A stretch of 64,000 bases of DNA, taken from contig OW818681.1 of NCBI GenBank assembly GCA_942493075.1, positions 5,208,001-5,272,000 on the forward strand. The letters are read 5' to 3'. The stretch's first letter is position 1; the number at the start of each line of letters is the position of its first letter. The notes below the pieces were generated by a model. That model saw only the letters and a program-made list of their open reading frames with translations. It was not told the DNA's origin and did not search any database. Below, piece by piece: positions 17,954-26,580 of the stretch. Made by a program: the position numbers and the translations under genes. The DNA comes from JBBQYD01 sp942493075. Its GTDB lineage: Bacteria > Verrucomicrobiota > Verrucomicrobiia > Limisphaerales > UBA8199.

Positions 17954-19207
17954 ATGGCTAAATTAACCGTCAAAGACTTAAATGCCCGGAACAAACGCGT
18001 CTTTGTGCGCGTGGATTATAACGTGCCGTTGGAAGAAAAAGACGGCATAATGGTCATTACCGATGAGACTCGCATCAAGGAAACCCTGCCTACCCTGCGC
18101 GCACTCACGGAACAAGGCGCCAAATTGATCCTGGCCGCCCACATGGGCCGCCCGAAGGGCAAGAGGGAACCCTCGATGTCGTTGCGCCCGGTAGCCGAGC
18201 GGTTGGCAAGCCTCCTGGGACGCCCCGTAGCTTTCGTGGATGATTGCATTGGCGAGAAAGTCGAAAAGACCGCTTCCATCATGCAACCCGGCGATGTCCT
18301 CCTCCTTGAGAACGTCCGCTATTACAACGAAGAGGAAGCCAACGATCCAGCCTTTGCTGAGAAGCTCGCCAAACTGGCCGATGTCTATGTCAATGATGCC
18401 TTTGGCGCGGCTCATCGCGCACATGCCTCCACGGAGGGTGTTGCCCGGATCGTTGCCAAACGTGGTGGTCAGTGTGCCGCAGGAATGCTGATGGAACGCG
18501 AGCTGAAGTTCTTGGGCGATGAACTCGAAAATCCGACCAAACCGTTTGTGGTAATCCTCGGCGGTGCGAAAGTCTCGGATAAGATCCAGGTCATCGACCG
18601 TCTTCTGGAGAAGGCCAACACCATTCTGATCGGTGGCGCCATGGCCTATACCTTCCGCCTGGCCCAAGGTCATAAGACCGGCAAATCCCTGGTGGAAGCG
18701 GACAAGACAGATATCGCAAAGGCCGCCTTGGCCAAAGCCCAACAAAAGGGCGTCAAATTTCTCCTCCCGGTGGACGATGTGGTGGCGGAACCGTTCAAGA
18801 CCGACAAACTGGACAAGAAGGGCAAGCCTGTTATTGAATGGCAGAACGTGCGCACGAGTTCGGATCTCAACTGCCCGGATAACGCCGCGGGGGTGGACGT
18901 CGGACCTGCCACAGCCAAGCTGTACAGCGACGAACTCGCCAGTGCTGGCACCATCCTCTGGAATGGCCCTATGGGCCTGTTTGAAGACAAGCGCTTCGCG
19001 GAAGGCACCTTCGCAGTGGCCCGCGCAGTGGCGGAAGTCACACAGAAGGGTGCCAAAAGCATCATTGGTGGCGGCGATAGCGTAAAAGCCTTGAACAAGG
19101 CTAAACTGGGTGACAAAGTGACCTTCATGAGCACCGGCGGCGGCGCCAGCCTCGAATTCCTCGAAGGCAAGGTCCTGCCCGGCGTGGCCGCTCTGAGCGA
19201 CAAGTAA
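17954..19207 (+). CDS. pgk: Phosphoglycerate kinase
   Basis: A 417-residue glycolytic enzyme that transfers phosphate from 1,3-bisphosphoglycerate to ADP. The start MAKLTVKDLN at 17954 is preceded by GGGGAG at good spacing; the frame is open 11 codons upstream, but those residues are not family-like. Signatures include VFVRVDYNVPL near the N-terminus, LAAHMGRPKGKRE, NVRYYNEEE, NDAFGAAHRAHAST, VVILGGAKVSDKI, GGAMAYTFR, WNGPMGLFE and GGGDSVKAL followed by STGGGASLEFLEG. It begins a pgk-tpiA-secG gene set with short gaps (21 and 16 bases). Confidence 0.98.
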   Translation: MAKLTVKDLNARNKRVFVRVDYNVPLEEKDGIMVITDETRIKETLPTLRALTEQGAKLILAAHMGRPKGKREPSMSLRPVAERLASLLGRPVAFVDDCIGEKVEKTASIMQPGDVLLLENVRYYNEEEANDPAFAEKLAKLADVYVNDAFGAAHRAHASTEGVARIVAKRGGQCAAGMLMERELKFLGDELENPTKPFVVILGGAKVSDKIQVIDRLLEKANTILIGGAMAYTFRLAQGHKTGKSLVEADKTDIAKAALAKAQQKGVKFLLPVDDVVAEPFKTDKLDKKGKPVIEWQNVRTSSDLNCPDNAAGVDVGPATAKLYSDELASAGTILWNGPMGLFEDKRFAEGTFAVARAVAEVTQKGAKSIIGGGDSVKALNKAKLGDKVTFMSTGGGASLEFLEGKVLPGVAALSDK

Positions 19208-19228
19208 TTCAGCCTGGAGCGATATTTT

Positions 19229-19993
19229 ATGAACAAAGAACGTAAACTAATCATTGCTGGCAACTGGAAGATGAACAAGACCGTGGCCGAGGCGCTTGAC
19301 CTCGTCCGTGGCCTGAAAATGGAATTAGCCAGCATCAAAGAAGTCGACATCGTTGTTTGCCCGGCTTTTACCGCCCTGAGCGAAGTGTCCAAGGCGGTGC
19401 TGGATTCCAACATCCGGCTCGGCGCGCAGAACATGAGCGAGAACAATGTGGGCGCCTACACGGGCGAGATCGCGGCAGTCATGCTCAAAGAGTTCTCTGT
19501 TCGATATGTCATTTTAGGCCATTCGGAGCGCCGCCAGTACCAGAAGGAATCCGACGCGCTGATCGCGAAAAAGGCGGCGGCCGTTCATGCGGCTTCCCTG
19601 AAGCCGATTGTCTGTGTTGGAGAAACACTGACCGAACGCGAAGCCGGCAAGATGGAGCAGGTGCTCGAAACCCAGGTGCGTGGCAGCCTCGCGGGCCTCA
19701 CAAAAGAGCAGATGAGCGAGACCGTTCTGGCCTATGAACCCGTCTGGGCTATCGGCACCGGCAAGACGGCAACCACGGCTCAGGCGCAGGAAACCCATGC
19801 GTTCATCCGTAGCGTACTCACGAGCATGTTCGATGAAACAGTTGCCCGCCGGGTCCGAATCCAATATGGTGGCAGCGTCAAACCCGCGAATGCCCGCGAA
19901 TTGATGAGCCAGCCCGACGTGGATGGCGCACTAGTCGGCGGCGCAGCGCTTGAGGTTCGCAGCTTTGCTGATATAATCAAAAACTCGATTTAA
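19229..19993 (+). CDS. tpiA: Triosephosphate isomerase
   Basis: A 254-residue TIM-barrel enzyme interconverting glyceraldehyde 3-phosphate and dihydroxyacetone phosphate. Active-site elements are visible: NWKMNK with the substrate Lys near residue 13, VILGHSERR with the electrophilic His, VLAYEPVWAIGTGKTA with the catalytic Glu and flexible loop 6, and IQYGGSVKPANA plus GALVGGAAL for phosphate binding. It lies 21 bases after pgk and 16 bases before secG, so the three genes are probably one operon. Confidence 0.98.
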   Translation: MNKERKLIIAGNWKMNKTVAEALDLVRGLKMELASIKEVDIVVCPAFTALSEVSKAVLDSNIRLGAQNMSENNVGAYTGEIAAVMLKEFSVRYVILGHSERRQYQKESDALIAKKAAAVHAASLKPIVCVGETLTEREAGKMEQVLETQVRGSLAGLTKEQMSETVLAYEPVWAIGTGKTATTAQAQETHAFIRSVLTSMFDETVARRVRIQYGGSVKPANARELMSQPDVDGALVGGAALEVRSFADIIKNSI

Positions 19994-20009
19994 AGAGAAC
20001 TGAACTGGT

Positions 20010-20435
20010 ATGGGATTCATTATCGGTCTATTGACCATAGTATTGGTGCTGGATTGTCTGCTCCTGATCTTTTTGGTGTTGATTCAACTGCCAAAGAAGG
20101 ACGCGGGTGCAGGCCTGGCATTTGGCGGTGCAGCTACGGACGCTCTGTTCGGCGCCGGCTCCGGCAATGTGCTAACCAAGATAACCAAATACGCGGCAGT
20201 GGTGTTTTTCTTGCTGGCACTGGTGCTTTCCACCATGCAAAGCCGGCATCACAGGCGCTCAACATCCGAGTTCGAGCGCAACCTGCAGAACCCGGGCCGC
20301 CCGGCTGCAAGTGCCGTTGCACCGGCTCCCAGATCAGCTACCAACGTGACAGCAGCAGTTCCGGCAGTTACCAATGCAGCAGCAAAGCCCGCTGCAACGA
20401 ACGCCCCGGCACCCGCTGCACAGCCTAAGAAGTAG
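20010..20435 (+). CDS. secG: Preprotein translocase subunit SecG
   Basis: A 141-residue inner-membrane protein of the Sec translocon. Two transmembrane segments (about residues 3-24 and 52-72) flank the conserved cytoplasmic loop LIQLPKKDAGAGLAFGG and the GAGSGNVLTKIT region, as in SecG. The C-terminal 60 residues are a low-complexity Ala/Pro/Thr/Asn tail (ATNVTAAVPAVTNAAAKPAA), longer than in E. coli SecG but common in this group. The pgk-tpiA-secG order is shared with several bacterial lineages. A strong terminator follows at 20461. Confidence 0.93.
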   Translation: MGFIIGLLTIVLVLDCLLLIFLVLIQLPKKDAGAGLAFGGAATDALFGAGSGNVLTKITKYAAVVFFLLALVLSTMQSRHHRRSTSEFERNLQNPGRPAASAVAPAPRSATNVTAAVPAVTNAAAKPAATNAPAPAAQPKK

Positions 20436-20445
20436 TCCTTCAGGC

Positions 20446-22110
20446 ATGCGTCTTTTCGCGAATGCTCCCCGGCCACCCCGGGGAGCATTTCGTTTTTTAA
20501 CGTTCTTCCCCACGTGGGCCTGCCTGGTCTTGGCCTCCGTCGTCCTCTTAACCGGTTGCCATCCACCCGAGCGCCGCGCCGACCTCGTCATCGTCAATGG
20601 CGGTGAACCGGAGTCGCTCGATCCGGCGATCGTGACTTCATATTCCGACATGCGGGTAACCAAGGCCCTCTTCGAGGGCTTGCTGCGCTTGGATGGGACG
20701 AATGCACGCCCCATCCCTGCCCTGGCGGAACGCTGGGATATCTCGGCAGACAAGACAGTTTACACCTTTCACATCCGCTCAAACCTCACGTGGTCCACGG
20801 GAGGACCGATTACCGCCGAGGATGTGTTTTTCTCCTGGAAACGTGCCCTGGACCCTGCAACCGCCGCCGATTACGCAGGCCAATTGTTCTACATCAAAAA
20901 CGCCGAGGCCTTCTATTCAGGCGCAGTAAAGGACTTCGCCCAGGTAGGCTTGCTTGTGATTGATCCGTGGACGTTTCGGGTTGAACTTGAAGCTCCCACC
21001 CCGTTCTTCCTGGATCTGTGCTGCTTCCCCACCCTGGCAGTCGTGCCCCGCGAGGTGATGGACCGGCTGGGCGATCAGTGGCTCTCTGCCAAGCCACTAC
21101 CAGTCAGCGGCCCTTTTGAACTCGTTTACTGGCGGCTTAACGACCGCATTCGCCTCAAGAAAAACGAACGCTACTGGGACGCCCCCAACACCCGCTGCGC
21201 GCTCATAGACGTCCTTCCTACGACTTCGCCAAATGTGGCGCTGAATCTTTATGAAACCGGGATCGCCGATATCGTATGGGACAAGGATCTCATCCCTACA
21301 GAGCTTCTCGATGTGCTGAAGAAACGTCCCAATTTCCACACGTTCGATTATCTTGGAACCTACTTCTTCCGGTTCAATGTCACTCGCAAACCGTTTGACG
21401 ATGCACGGGTTCGTCGCGCCCTGGCATTGGCCACGGACAAAGCACGGCTTACCCGCAAACTCACTCAAGGCGGGGAGAAGCCGGCAGCTCATTTTGTTCC
21501 GGATGGCACTGCCAATTACGATCCACCTGAAGGTCTTTCTTACGATCCTGCCGCCGGGCGAAAACTATTGGCCGAGGCCGGATTTCCAGAAGGCCGTGGT
21601 TTTCCAGTTGTGCAGTACACGTTCTTTTCCTCGGCGGGTGGAGCGGCCAAAATGCAGGGCAAGGTGGCCATTGAACTTCAGCAAATGTGGAAGGAAAACC
21701 TCGGCATTTCGATCGAACTCCGCCAAATCGAGCGAAAGATCTTCTACAGCGCACAGTCCCGTTTGGATTTTGATCTGACCGCTTCAAGTTGGGTCGGCGA
21801 TTATAATGATCCGAACACGTTCCTGGATCTCTACATGAGCAACAGCGGCAACAACCGCACCGGGTGGAAAAGCCCCCGTTATGATGATTTGATCCGGCAG
21901 GCGAACCGGCAGTTGGATTCACGCGTTCGCATTCGCCTGCTACAGGAGGCCGAACACCTTCTCGTAGCCGAAGAAGTTCCTGTGGTCCCCTTGTTCTTCT
22001 ACGTTGGATTCAACTATTTTGATCCGAACAAAGTGACAGGCATGCACCAAAACGTTTTGGACGAGCATCCCCTCCAGGAACTCGGGAAGCGAAGCCTCTC
22101 TTCCCGCTGA
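20446..22110 (+). CDS. Peptide-type ABC transporter substrate-binding lipoprotein (SBP family 5)
   Basis: A 554-residue protein starting at the ATG at 20446. The leader has an arginine-rich n-region (RPPRGAFRF), a hydrophobic core and the lipobox VLLTGC with Cys at residue 38, so it should be anchored in the envelope. The mature part is an oligopeptide-binding (OppA/DppA-like) fold: VNGGEPESLDPAIVTS, LFEGLLRLDG, AERWDISADKTVYTFHIR, WSTGGPITAEDVFFSWKRAL, KPFDDARVRRALALATDK, and a C-terminal YDDLIRQANRQ helix. It is followed 5 bases later by two matching permeases. The secG terminator lies inside its leader codons, which would limit transcription from upstream. An alternative short leader from an internal TTG is possible but lacks positive charge. 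Confidence 0.9.
   Translation: MRLFANAPRPPRGAFRFLTFFPTWACLVLASVVLLTGCHPPERRADLVIVNGGEPESLDPAIVTSYSDMRVTKALFEGLLRLDGTNARPIPALAERWDISADKTVYTFHIRSNLTWSTGGPITAEDVFFSWKRALDPATAADYAGQLFYIKNAEAFYSGAVKDFAQVGLLVIDPWTFRVELEAPTPFFLDLCCFPTLAVVPREVMDRLGDQWLSAKPLPVSGPFELVYWRLNDRIRLKKNERYWDAPNTRCALIDVLPTTSPNVALNLYETGIADIVWDKDLIPTELLDVLKKRPNFHTFDYLGTYFFRFNVTRKPFDDARVRRALALATDKARLTRKLTQGGEKPAAHFVPDGTANYDPPEGLSYDPAAGRKLLAEAGFPEGRGFPVVQYTFFSSAGGAAKMQGKVAIELQQMWKENLGISIELRQIERKIFYSAQSRLDFDLTASSWVGDYNDPNTFLDLYMSNSGNNRTGWKSPRYDDLIRQANRQLDSRVRIRLLQEAEHLLVAEEVPVVPLFFYVGFNYFDPNKVTGMHQNVLDEHPLQELGKRSLSSR
20461..20498 (+). terminator. Rho-independent terminator after secG, inside the next gene's leader codons
   Basis: Perfect 12-bp stem AATGCTCCCCGG / CCGGGGAGCATT with loop CCACC, followed by TCGTTTTTT. 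It starts 26 bases after the secG stop. The ATG of the substrate-binding protein gene lies 15 bases before the stem, so the hairpin overlaps its signal-peptide codons. Confidence 0.9.
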
Positions 22111-22115
22111 GGACC

Positions 22116-23030
22116 ATGTATTTTCTACGTCGCATCCTGTTCATGATTCCCCTGCTCCTGGGAATTAGCTTCCTGGCATTCGTCCTGGTACGGGTGGCTC
22201 CGGGAGGCCCCTTCGATCGAGAACGCAAACCTGCTTCGCCAGAAATCGAACGCCAGATCCAAGCCAAGTATCACTTGGATGAGCCTGCATGGCAGCAGTA
22301 TTTCCGGTTTTTAGCGAACCTTAGCCGGGGCGATTTCGGACCTTCACTCAAGTACCGCAATCATTCGGTCAATGACATCATCGCGGAAGGCCTGCCTGTG
22401 ACTTTGGTGCTGGGTTGGCTCGCGTTTGGCTTCGCCATGGGAGTCGGCGTGCCATTGGGCTACTGGACTGCGGTTAAGCGCGGGCACTGGCAGGACTACG
22501 CAGGGAGTCTTGCCGCGGTGGTGTTGATCTGCATTCCTGGTTTTGTGGTCGCTCCACTTCTGGTCATGGTTCTGGGAATCCATTACCGCGTCCTTCCCGT
22601 GGCGCTGTGGGGCACTCCCGCCCACGCGCTATTGCCAGTGCTTGCGCTCGGACTCTATTTTGCGGGCCGCATCGCCAGGTTGATGCGGGAGGGCATGCTC
22701 AACACCATGCAGTCGGAGTTCATTACCACCGCCCGCGCCAAAGGTCTGAGCGAACATGCCGTCATGTTTAAACACGCTTTCCGCCTGGCTATCCTGCCAG
22801 TGGTCTCGTATTCGGGCCCACTGCTTGCCGATCTCCTTACCGGCTCGTTTGTGATTGAAAGCATCTTCCAAATCCCGGGGTTGGGGACCGCTATGGTGAA
22901 CGGCTCGCTGAATCGCGATTACACCCTTGTGGTTGGCCTCGTGGTGCTTTATGCCGGGGTGCTGCTCGTGCTGAACTTGCTGGTAGATCTGGCTTACCTC
23001 GTTCTGGATCGGAGGGTGAAATATGAATAA
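22116..23030 (+). CDS. Peptide-type ABC transporter permease, DppB/OppB-like
   Basis: A 304-residue inner-membrane protein with six predicted transmembrane segments, the first at residues 2-26 (FLRRILFMIPLLLGISFLAF). The family N-terminal PGGPFDRERK segment and ARAKGLSEHAVMFKHAFRLA, the EAA loop that contacts the ATPase, are visible, followed by LLTGSFVIESIFQIPGLG typical of DppB. It starts 5 bases after the substrate-binding gene and overlaps the next permease by 8 bases, so the three genes are co-translated. Confidence 0.93.
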   Translation: MYFLRRILFMIPLLLGISFLAFVLVRVAPGGPFDRERKPASPEIERQIQAKYHLDEPAWQQYFRFLANLSRGDFGPSLKYRNHSVNDIIAEGLPVTLVLGWLAFGFAMGVGVPLGYWTAVKRGHWQDYAGSLAAVVLICIPGFVVAPLLVMVLGIHYRVLPVALWGTPAHALLPVLALGLYFAGRIARLMREGMLNTMQSEFITTARAKGLSEHAVMFKHAFRLAILPVVSYSGPLLADLLTGSFVIESIFQIPGLGTAMVNGSLNRDYTLVVGLVVLYAGVLLVLNLLVDLAYLVLDRRVKYE

Positions 23031-24018
23031 CCCACAGCCTCCCCTCAAGCCCGCCGTGAGCCTGTCACCCAATCAGAAGGCGTGGGCACGTTTTCGAAGC
23101 CATCAGCCGGCGGTGTGGAGCGCTCGATTCCTGGCTGTGCTGCTGGGGATCGTCGTGCTGTGGCCCATTGGGCTCGGCCTTATGCCCAAGCTGGGCACAA
23201 CAGGCGCAAGGCTTGCGCAGCAATGGCACCCAGAGCGGACGACGGAAGCGCAGTTTCAGCCGCCCTCTCAGGCGCACTGGTTTGGCACCGATGTCCATGG
23301 CCGGGATGTCTTCTCCAGGGTTATGTTCGGAGCGCAGATCTCGCTCCTGGTGGGCCTCGTGGGAGCAGGAGTGAGCCTGGTCATCGGTGTTTGCTGGGGA
23401 GCGGCAGCAGGGTATTCCGGGGGCCGCCTGGATGGCGTTCTCATGCGGATCGTGGATGTCCTCTACTCCCTACCCTCCATCATTTTCGTGATCGTGCTGA
23501 TCACGACCCTGGAAGGTGTGGTGAAGGATTCTCTGGCGGTCCTGGGTTCGGAATGGGTCAACCGATTCAGCCGTTTGCTGCTCCTCTTTGCAGGGTTGGG
23601 CTCGGTTTCATGGCTGACCATGGCCCGCATTGTTCGGGGCCAGGTGCTGTCGCTCCGCAACCGGTCATTCGTCGAAGCCAGCCGCACGCTGGGTGCTGGG
23701 CCTGTGTGGGTTTTAAGCCGCCACATCGTGCCTAACATCATGGGCGTCATTATCGTGTATTTAACGCTGACGATCCCAGCGGTGGTACTTTACGAATCCT
23801 TTCTAAGTTACTTAGGGTTGGGAATTCAACCCCCGATGGCTTCCTGGGGAACACTGATAGCAGAGGGGGCCGATCAGATTAATCCCATTCGTGTTTACTG
23901 GTGGCTGATCCTGTTCCCGGCGGGGATACTGGTCGCCACCTTGCTGGCGCTGAACTTCGTGGGAGACGGCCTGCGGGATGCCTGGGATATTCGCGCGTCG
24001 GGTTCGAAAACTCATTAG
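23023..24018 (+). CDS. Peptide-type ABC transporter permease, DppC/OppC-like
   Basis: A 331-residue inner-membrane protein. A short cytoplasmic N-terminus precedes TM1 (about residues 32-53), then a periplasmic segment with HWFGTDVHGRDVFSRVM, the DppC-type signature, five more membrane segments, and the EAA loop EASRTLGAGPVWVLSRHIVP. The C-terminal LNFVGDGLRDAWDIRA is also typical. Its ATG is preceded by GGAGGG inside the upstream gene's end. No ATPase (DppD/F) gene follows, so the importer must use ATPases encoded elsewhere. Confidence 0.93.
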   Translation: MNNPQPPLKPAVSLSPNQKAWARFRSHQPAVWSARFLAVLLGIVVLWPIGLGLMPKLGTTGARLAQQWHPERTTEAQFQPPSQAHWFGTDVHGRDVFSRVMFGAQISLLVGLVGAGVSLVIGVCWGAAAGYSGGRLDGVLMRIVDVLYSLPSIIFVIVLITTLEGVVKDSLAVLGSEWVNRFSRLLLLFAGLGSVSWLTMARIVRGQVLSLRNRSFVEASRTLGAGPVWVLSRHIVPNIMGVIIVYLTLTIPAVVLYESFLSYLGLGIQPPMASWGTLIAEGADQINPIRVYWWLILFPAGILVATLLALNFVGDGLRDAWDIRASGSKTH

Positions 24019-24194
24019 CTGGATAAAGATCGTCCGAAACCTCTGTAACGACTTTTAACTACTTGGCAAAGGGATGTTTTTTGGCTTTGCTAATAGAGAG
24101 CCATGAGATTCTCTTGCAAAACCTCTGCCTGTGCAGTCGGAAGCACACTTAACAGGCGCCTGGAGCACGATATACTCATGGTGAACATCTACCC

Positions 24195-25043
24195 ATGAAG
24201 CCTAATCGAACAACAAACACCCCCCGCGCCAAAGCTGGGTTCACCCTCATTGAACTGCTGGTGGTCATTGCCATCATCGCCATTCTGGCAGCTATGCTCT
24301 TGCCCGCACTCAGTCGGGCCAAACTCAAAGCACAGGGCATCCAATGCCTCAATAGTACCAAACAACTCATGCTGGGTTGGCGGATGTACTCCGATGATTA
24401 TACGGATAAAGTGGTCAATAACTTCGGTGTAGATGAAACGAGAGCCGAAATTAACGGTGGGACTTACCGCAATTGGGTTAACAATGTCATGAGCTGGGGC
24501 ACTGACACCATGAACACGAACGTTAACCTCGTAAGGAACGGTATCCTCAACATATATGTGGGAAAGAGCATCGGCGTTTATAAGTGCCCTGCGGACAATT
24601 TCGTTTCTCCGGCCCAGCGAGCGCAGGGTTTTGCTTCCCGAACACGCAGTATTTCTATGAATGCATTCTTTGGGCCATACAACGCCAATCCTGGTGACAC
24701 CTGGGCCAAGGGGAAGAACGTTCATTTCTCCGCCTATCGCCAATGGTTGAAGATGTCCACAGTGCCGACGCCAGCCAAGTTTTGGGTAACGCTTGATGAG
24801 CATCCGGATTCGATTAATGACGCTTACTTTTTGAATAATCCGGATGGCAACAGCACTACATGGGGGGATGCTCCCGCCGCTTACCATGGCGGCGCAGCCG
24901 GATTGTCTTTCGCAGACGGCCACTCCGAAATTCACAAATGGGTGAGTCCTGTCACGAAGATAACCTTTACGAGCTGGAGCTCGCCGACTATCAAAAACGT
25001 CGATTATCGATGGCTTACGGAGAGAAGTGCGGTAAGGTTCTGA
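24195..25043 (+). CDS. Type IV pilin-like / pseudopilin protein with H-x9-DG end
   Basis: A 282-residue protein. A short basic leader ends in AKAG, followed by the prepilin motif FTLIELLVVIAIIAIL and a hydrophobic helix to about residue 38, so prepilin peptidase should cut after the Gly. The C-terminal region has YHGGAAGLSFADGHSEIHKW, the pattern found in the very large verrucomicrobial and planctomycete families of secreted pseudopilin-like proteins. These are numerous per genome and of unknown individual function, probably linked to a type II secretion-like system. It is a single gene with its own terminator downstream. Confidence 0.9.
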   Translation: MKPNRTTNTPRAKAGFTLIELLVVIAIIAILAAMLLPALSRAKLKAQGIQCLNSTKQLMLGWRMYSDDYTDKVVNNFGVDETRAEINGGTYRNWVNNVMSWGTDTMNTNVNLVRNGILNIYVGKSIGVYKCPADNFVSPAQRAQGFASRTRSISMNAFFGPYNANPGDTWAKGKNVHFSAYRQWLKMSTVPTPAKFWVTLDEHPDSINDAYFLNNPDGNSTTWGDAPAAYHGGAAGLSFADGHSEIHKWVSPVTKITFTSWSSPTIKNVDYRWLTERSAVRF

Positions 25044-25070
25044 ACGGTATTCGAGAAGAAAAGACCTGCG

Positions 25071-25105
25071 GGCGCTTCGCGAGTTTCTCGATGAAGCGCC
25101 TTTTT
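25071..25105 (+). terminator. Rho-independent terminator of the pseudopilin gene
   Basis: Stem GGCGCTTC (25071-25078) / GAAGCGCC (25093-25100) with an inner GAG/CTC pairing, followed by TTTTTCTT. It starts 28 bases after the stop codon. Confidence 0.85.
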
Positions 25106-25162
25106 CTTGTTCCTCCCTGAAGGCGCTTCAGACTTCACCCCACCCCAGATTCGCAACTGAAG

Positions 25163-26077
25163 CTAATCCTCGCCCCAAACCGAGCGAATTCGCGCAAATC
25201 CCTCGCGCACCTGCTCAGGTGTCAGGCTGGGACTGAGTTCCAGCACTCTCAGATGGCCGGGTTGCACGAAAGGTTTCAGCCCTGCAAAATCGATCGTTCC
25301 AGTTCCAGGCGGACAATGGTCCTTCCCAGGGTACTGAACATCGTGGATGTGGAATCCGGCCAGGCGTTCCTTCAGTGACTCCAAGTGCATCCGATGATGG
25401 ATGTATCCCAAGTGCTCTTTAATCTGCGCGTGGCCGGTATCGTGCCAGTAAACAAAATTCGGGCTGGAGATCTCGCGGAACATGAAATAGAAATCGCCAT
25501 CCAACGGCAGTTCCTCAATCGCCTGGCGATTCTCTGCCCCCAGCCTTAACCCGCGCTGTTCCGCCTCTGGAAGCAGGCGTTTGATGGATTCCTTCACTCG
25601 CTCGAAATACTCCTCCTTACGGCTCTCCCTCTTTTCCTCCACCTCCTGGCAAAGCTTCTGATACTTCGGCGTGTTTTGTTCGCCATGCTCGAGCATGGAC
25701 AGCATCTTGTCGTTGTAATCCTTCATCTCGATGCTGCCGAGATGCAGAACCACGAGAGAAGCTTTCACCCGGTTGGCAAACTCCATCGTCTTGCGCGTGT
25801 AACGCTCCGCCTGCTCTCGTTCCCGGGGCATCGGGGAGGAAAACTGGAAGAGATTCGGCGCGGCCCTCGTTACTCCCATGGGCAGCGGACAGAAGTTATG
25901 CAGGCTGGAGATCTTAATCTCCCCCGCATCTACCGCCTCCAGGATTCCCGGCATCAGGCTGATGCGGGTGCCGTGACCGAGTTCGGCGTATTCAAAACCA
26001 AGTTCGCGGACTTCGCGCAGCATGGCGCGGCCGTCAGTATGGCGGTGCGAGTTCCAGCAGGTGGATAGGGAATACAT
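25163..26077 (-). CDS. Sugar phosphate isomerase/epimerase-like TIM-barrel protein
   Basis: A 304-residue protein of the xylose-isomerase-like/AP endonuclease 2 superfamily. I start it at the ATG at 26077 (MYSLSTCWNSHRHTDG); the frame is open further upstream, but that part overlaps the rpsU terminator and is not protein-like. Barrel strands with metal-binding candidates are visible: FEYAELGHG, KISSLHNFCPLP, ASLVVLHLGSIEM, RLGAENRQAIEELPL, FVYWHDTGHAQI and LAGFHIHDVQYPGKDHCPPG, then TIDFAGLKP. The KEEYFERVKESIKRLLPEAE helix fits. The substrate is unknown; relatives act on sugars, inositols or hydroxy acids. It lies downstream of rpsU, separated by a terminator. Confidence 0.8.
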   Translation of the reverse strand: MYSLSTCWNSHRHTDGRAMLREVRELGFEYAELGHGTRISLMPGILEAVDAGEIKISSLHNFCPLPMGVTRAAPNLFQFSSPMPREREQAERYTRKTMEFANRVKASLVVLHLGSIEMKDYNDKMLSMLEHGEQNTPKYQKLCQEVEEKRESRKEEYFERVKESIKRLLPEAEQRGLRLGAENRQAIEELPLDGDFYFMFREISSPNFVYWHDTGHAQIKEHLGYIHHRMHLESLKERLAGFHIHDVQYPGKDHCPPGTGTIDFAGLKPFVQPGHLRVLELSPSLTPEQVREGFARIRSVWGED

Positions 26078-26092
26078 GAGTCGAGTTGCTGC

Positions 26093-26130
26093 AAAAAAAC
26101 CGGGCCGGCACTCAACAAGTGCAAGCCCGG
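26093..26130 (-). terminator. Terminator downstream of rpsU
   Basis: On the minus strand CCGGGC...GCAC / GTGC...GCCCGG forms a two-part stem with a 7-base loop, followed directly by TTTTTTT (26093-26099). Confidence 0.85.
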
Positions 26131-26180
26131 ATGAAACAGGAACGGCGCAGGATGAACTGCGCCTCAAATCGTCTGGCGAA

Positions 26181-26378
26181 TTACAGGTCCGCGTAGCGCG
26201 CGGTAAGCATTGCCGAGAAACGAGCCGCCTTTTCCTTGCGGCGACGGCGTTCACTGGGCTTCTCAAAATGCCGATGACTACGCACAGTTTTGAGCGTGCC
26301 TTCGCGGTCGATCTTTTTCTTCAATCGCCGAAGCGCCTTTTCAACGGACTCGCCTTTTTTCAGTTTAATTTCTGTCAA
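26181..26378 (-). CDS. rpsU: 30S ribosomal protein bS21
   Basis: A 65-residue, strongly basic small-subunit ribosomal protein. It begins TEIKLKKGESVEKALRRLKK and has IDREGTLKTVRSHRHFEKPS and the RRRRKEKAARF basic patch, matching bS21. The initiation codon appears to be TTG at 26378, preceded by GGAAGTGAG at workable spacing; no in-frame ATG is available. bS21 contacts the anti-Shine-Dalgarno region in the ribosome. It has a private terminator. Confidence 0.95.
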   Translation of the reverse strand: MTEIKLKKGESVEKALRRLKKKIDREGTLKTVRSHRHFEKPSERRRRKEKAARFSAMLTARYADL

Positions 26379-26580
26379 TCTGTCTCACTTCCTTCCTCAG
26401 GACCCCGGCCAGCCTGGTTTAACCCGGACTGCCGCTTTGGTCAGGACTCGATAGCCTAGTTTTCCGCGCGCCAGTGTCAATTGCGAAAATCAAAAAAATG
26501 CAGAAAACGCAGGAAAAAGTCCGGACGCGGTGATCCGCACAATCCGGAGGCGATCGTGCACCTGTTAGCTTGCTTTTAGC

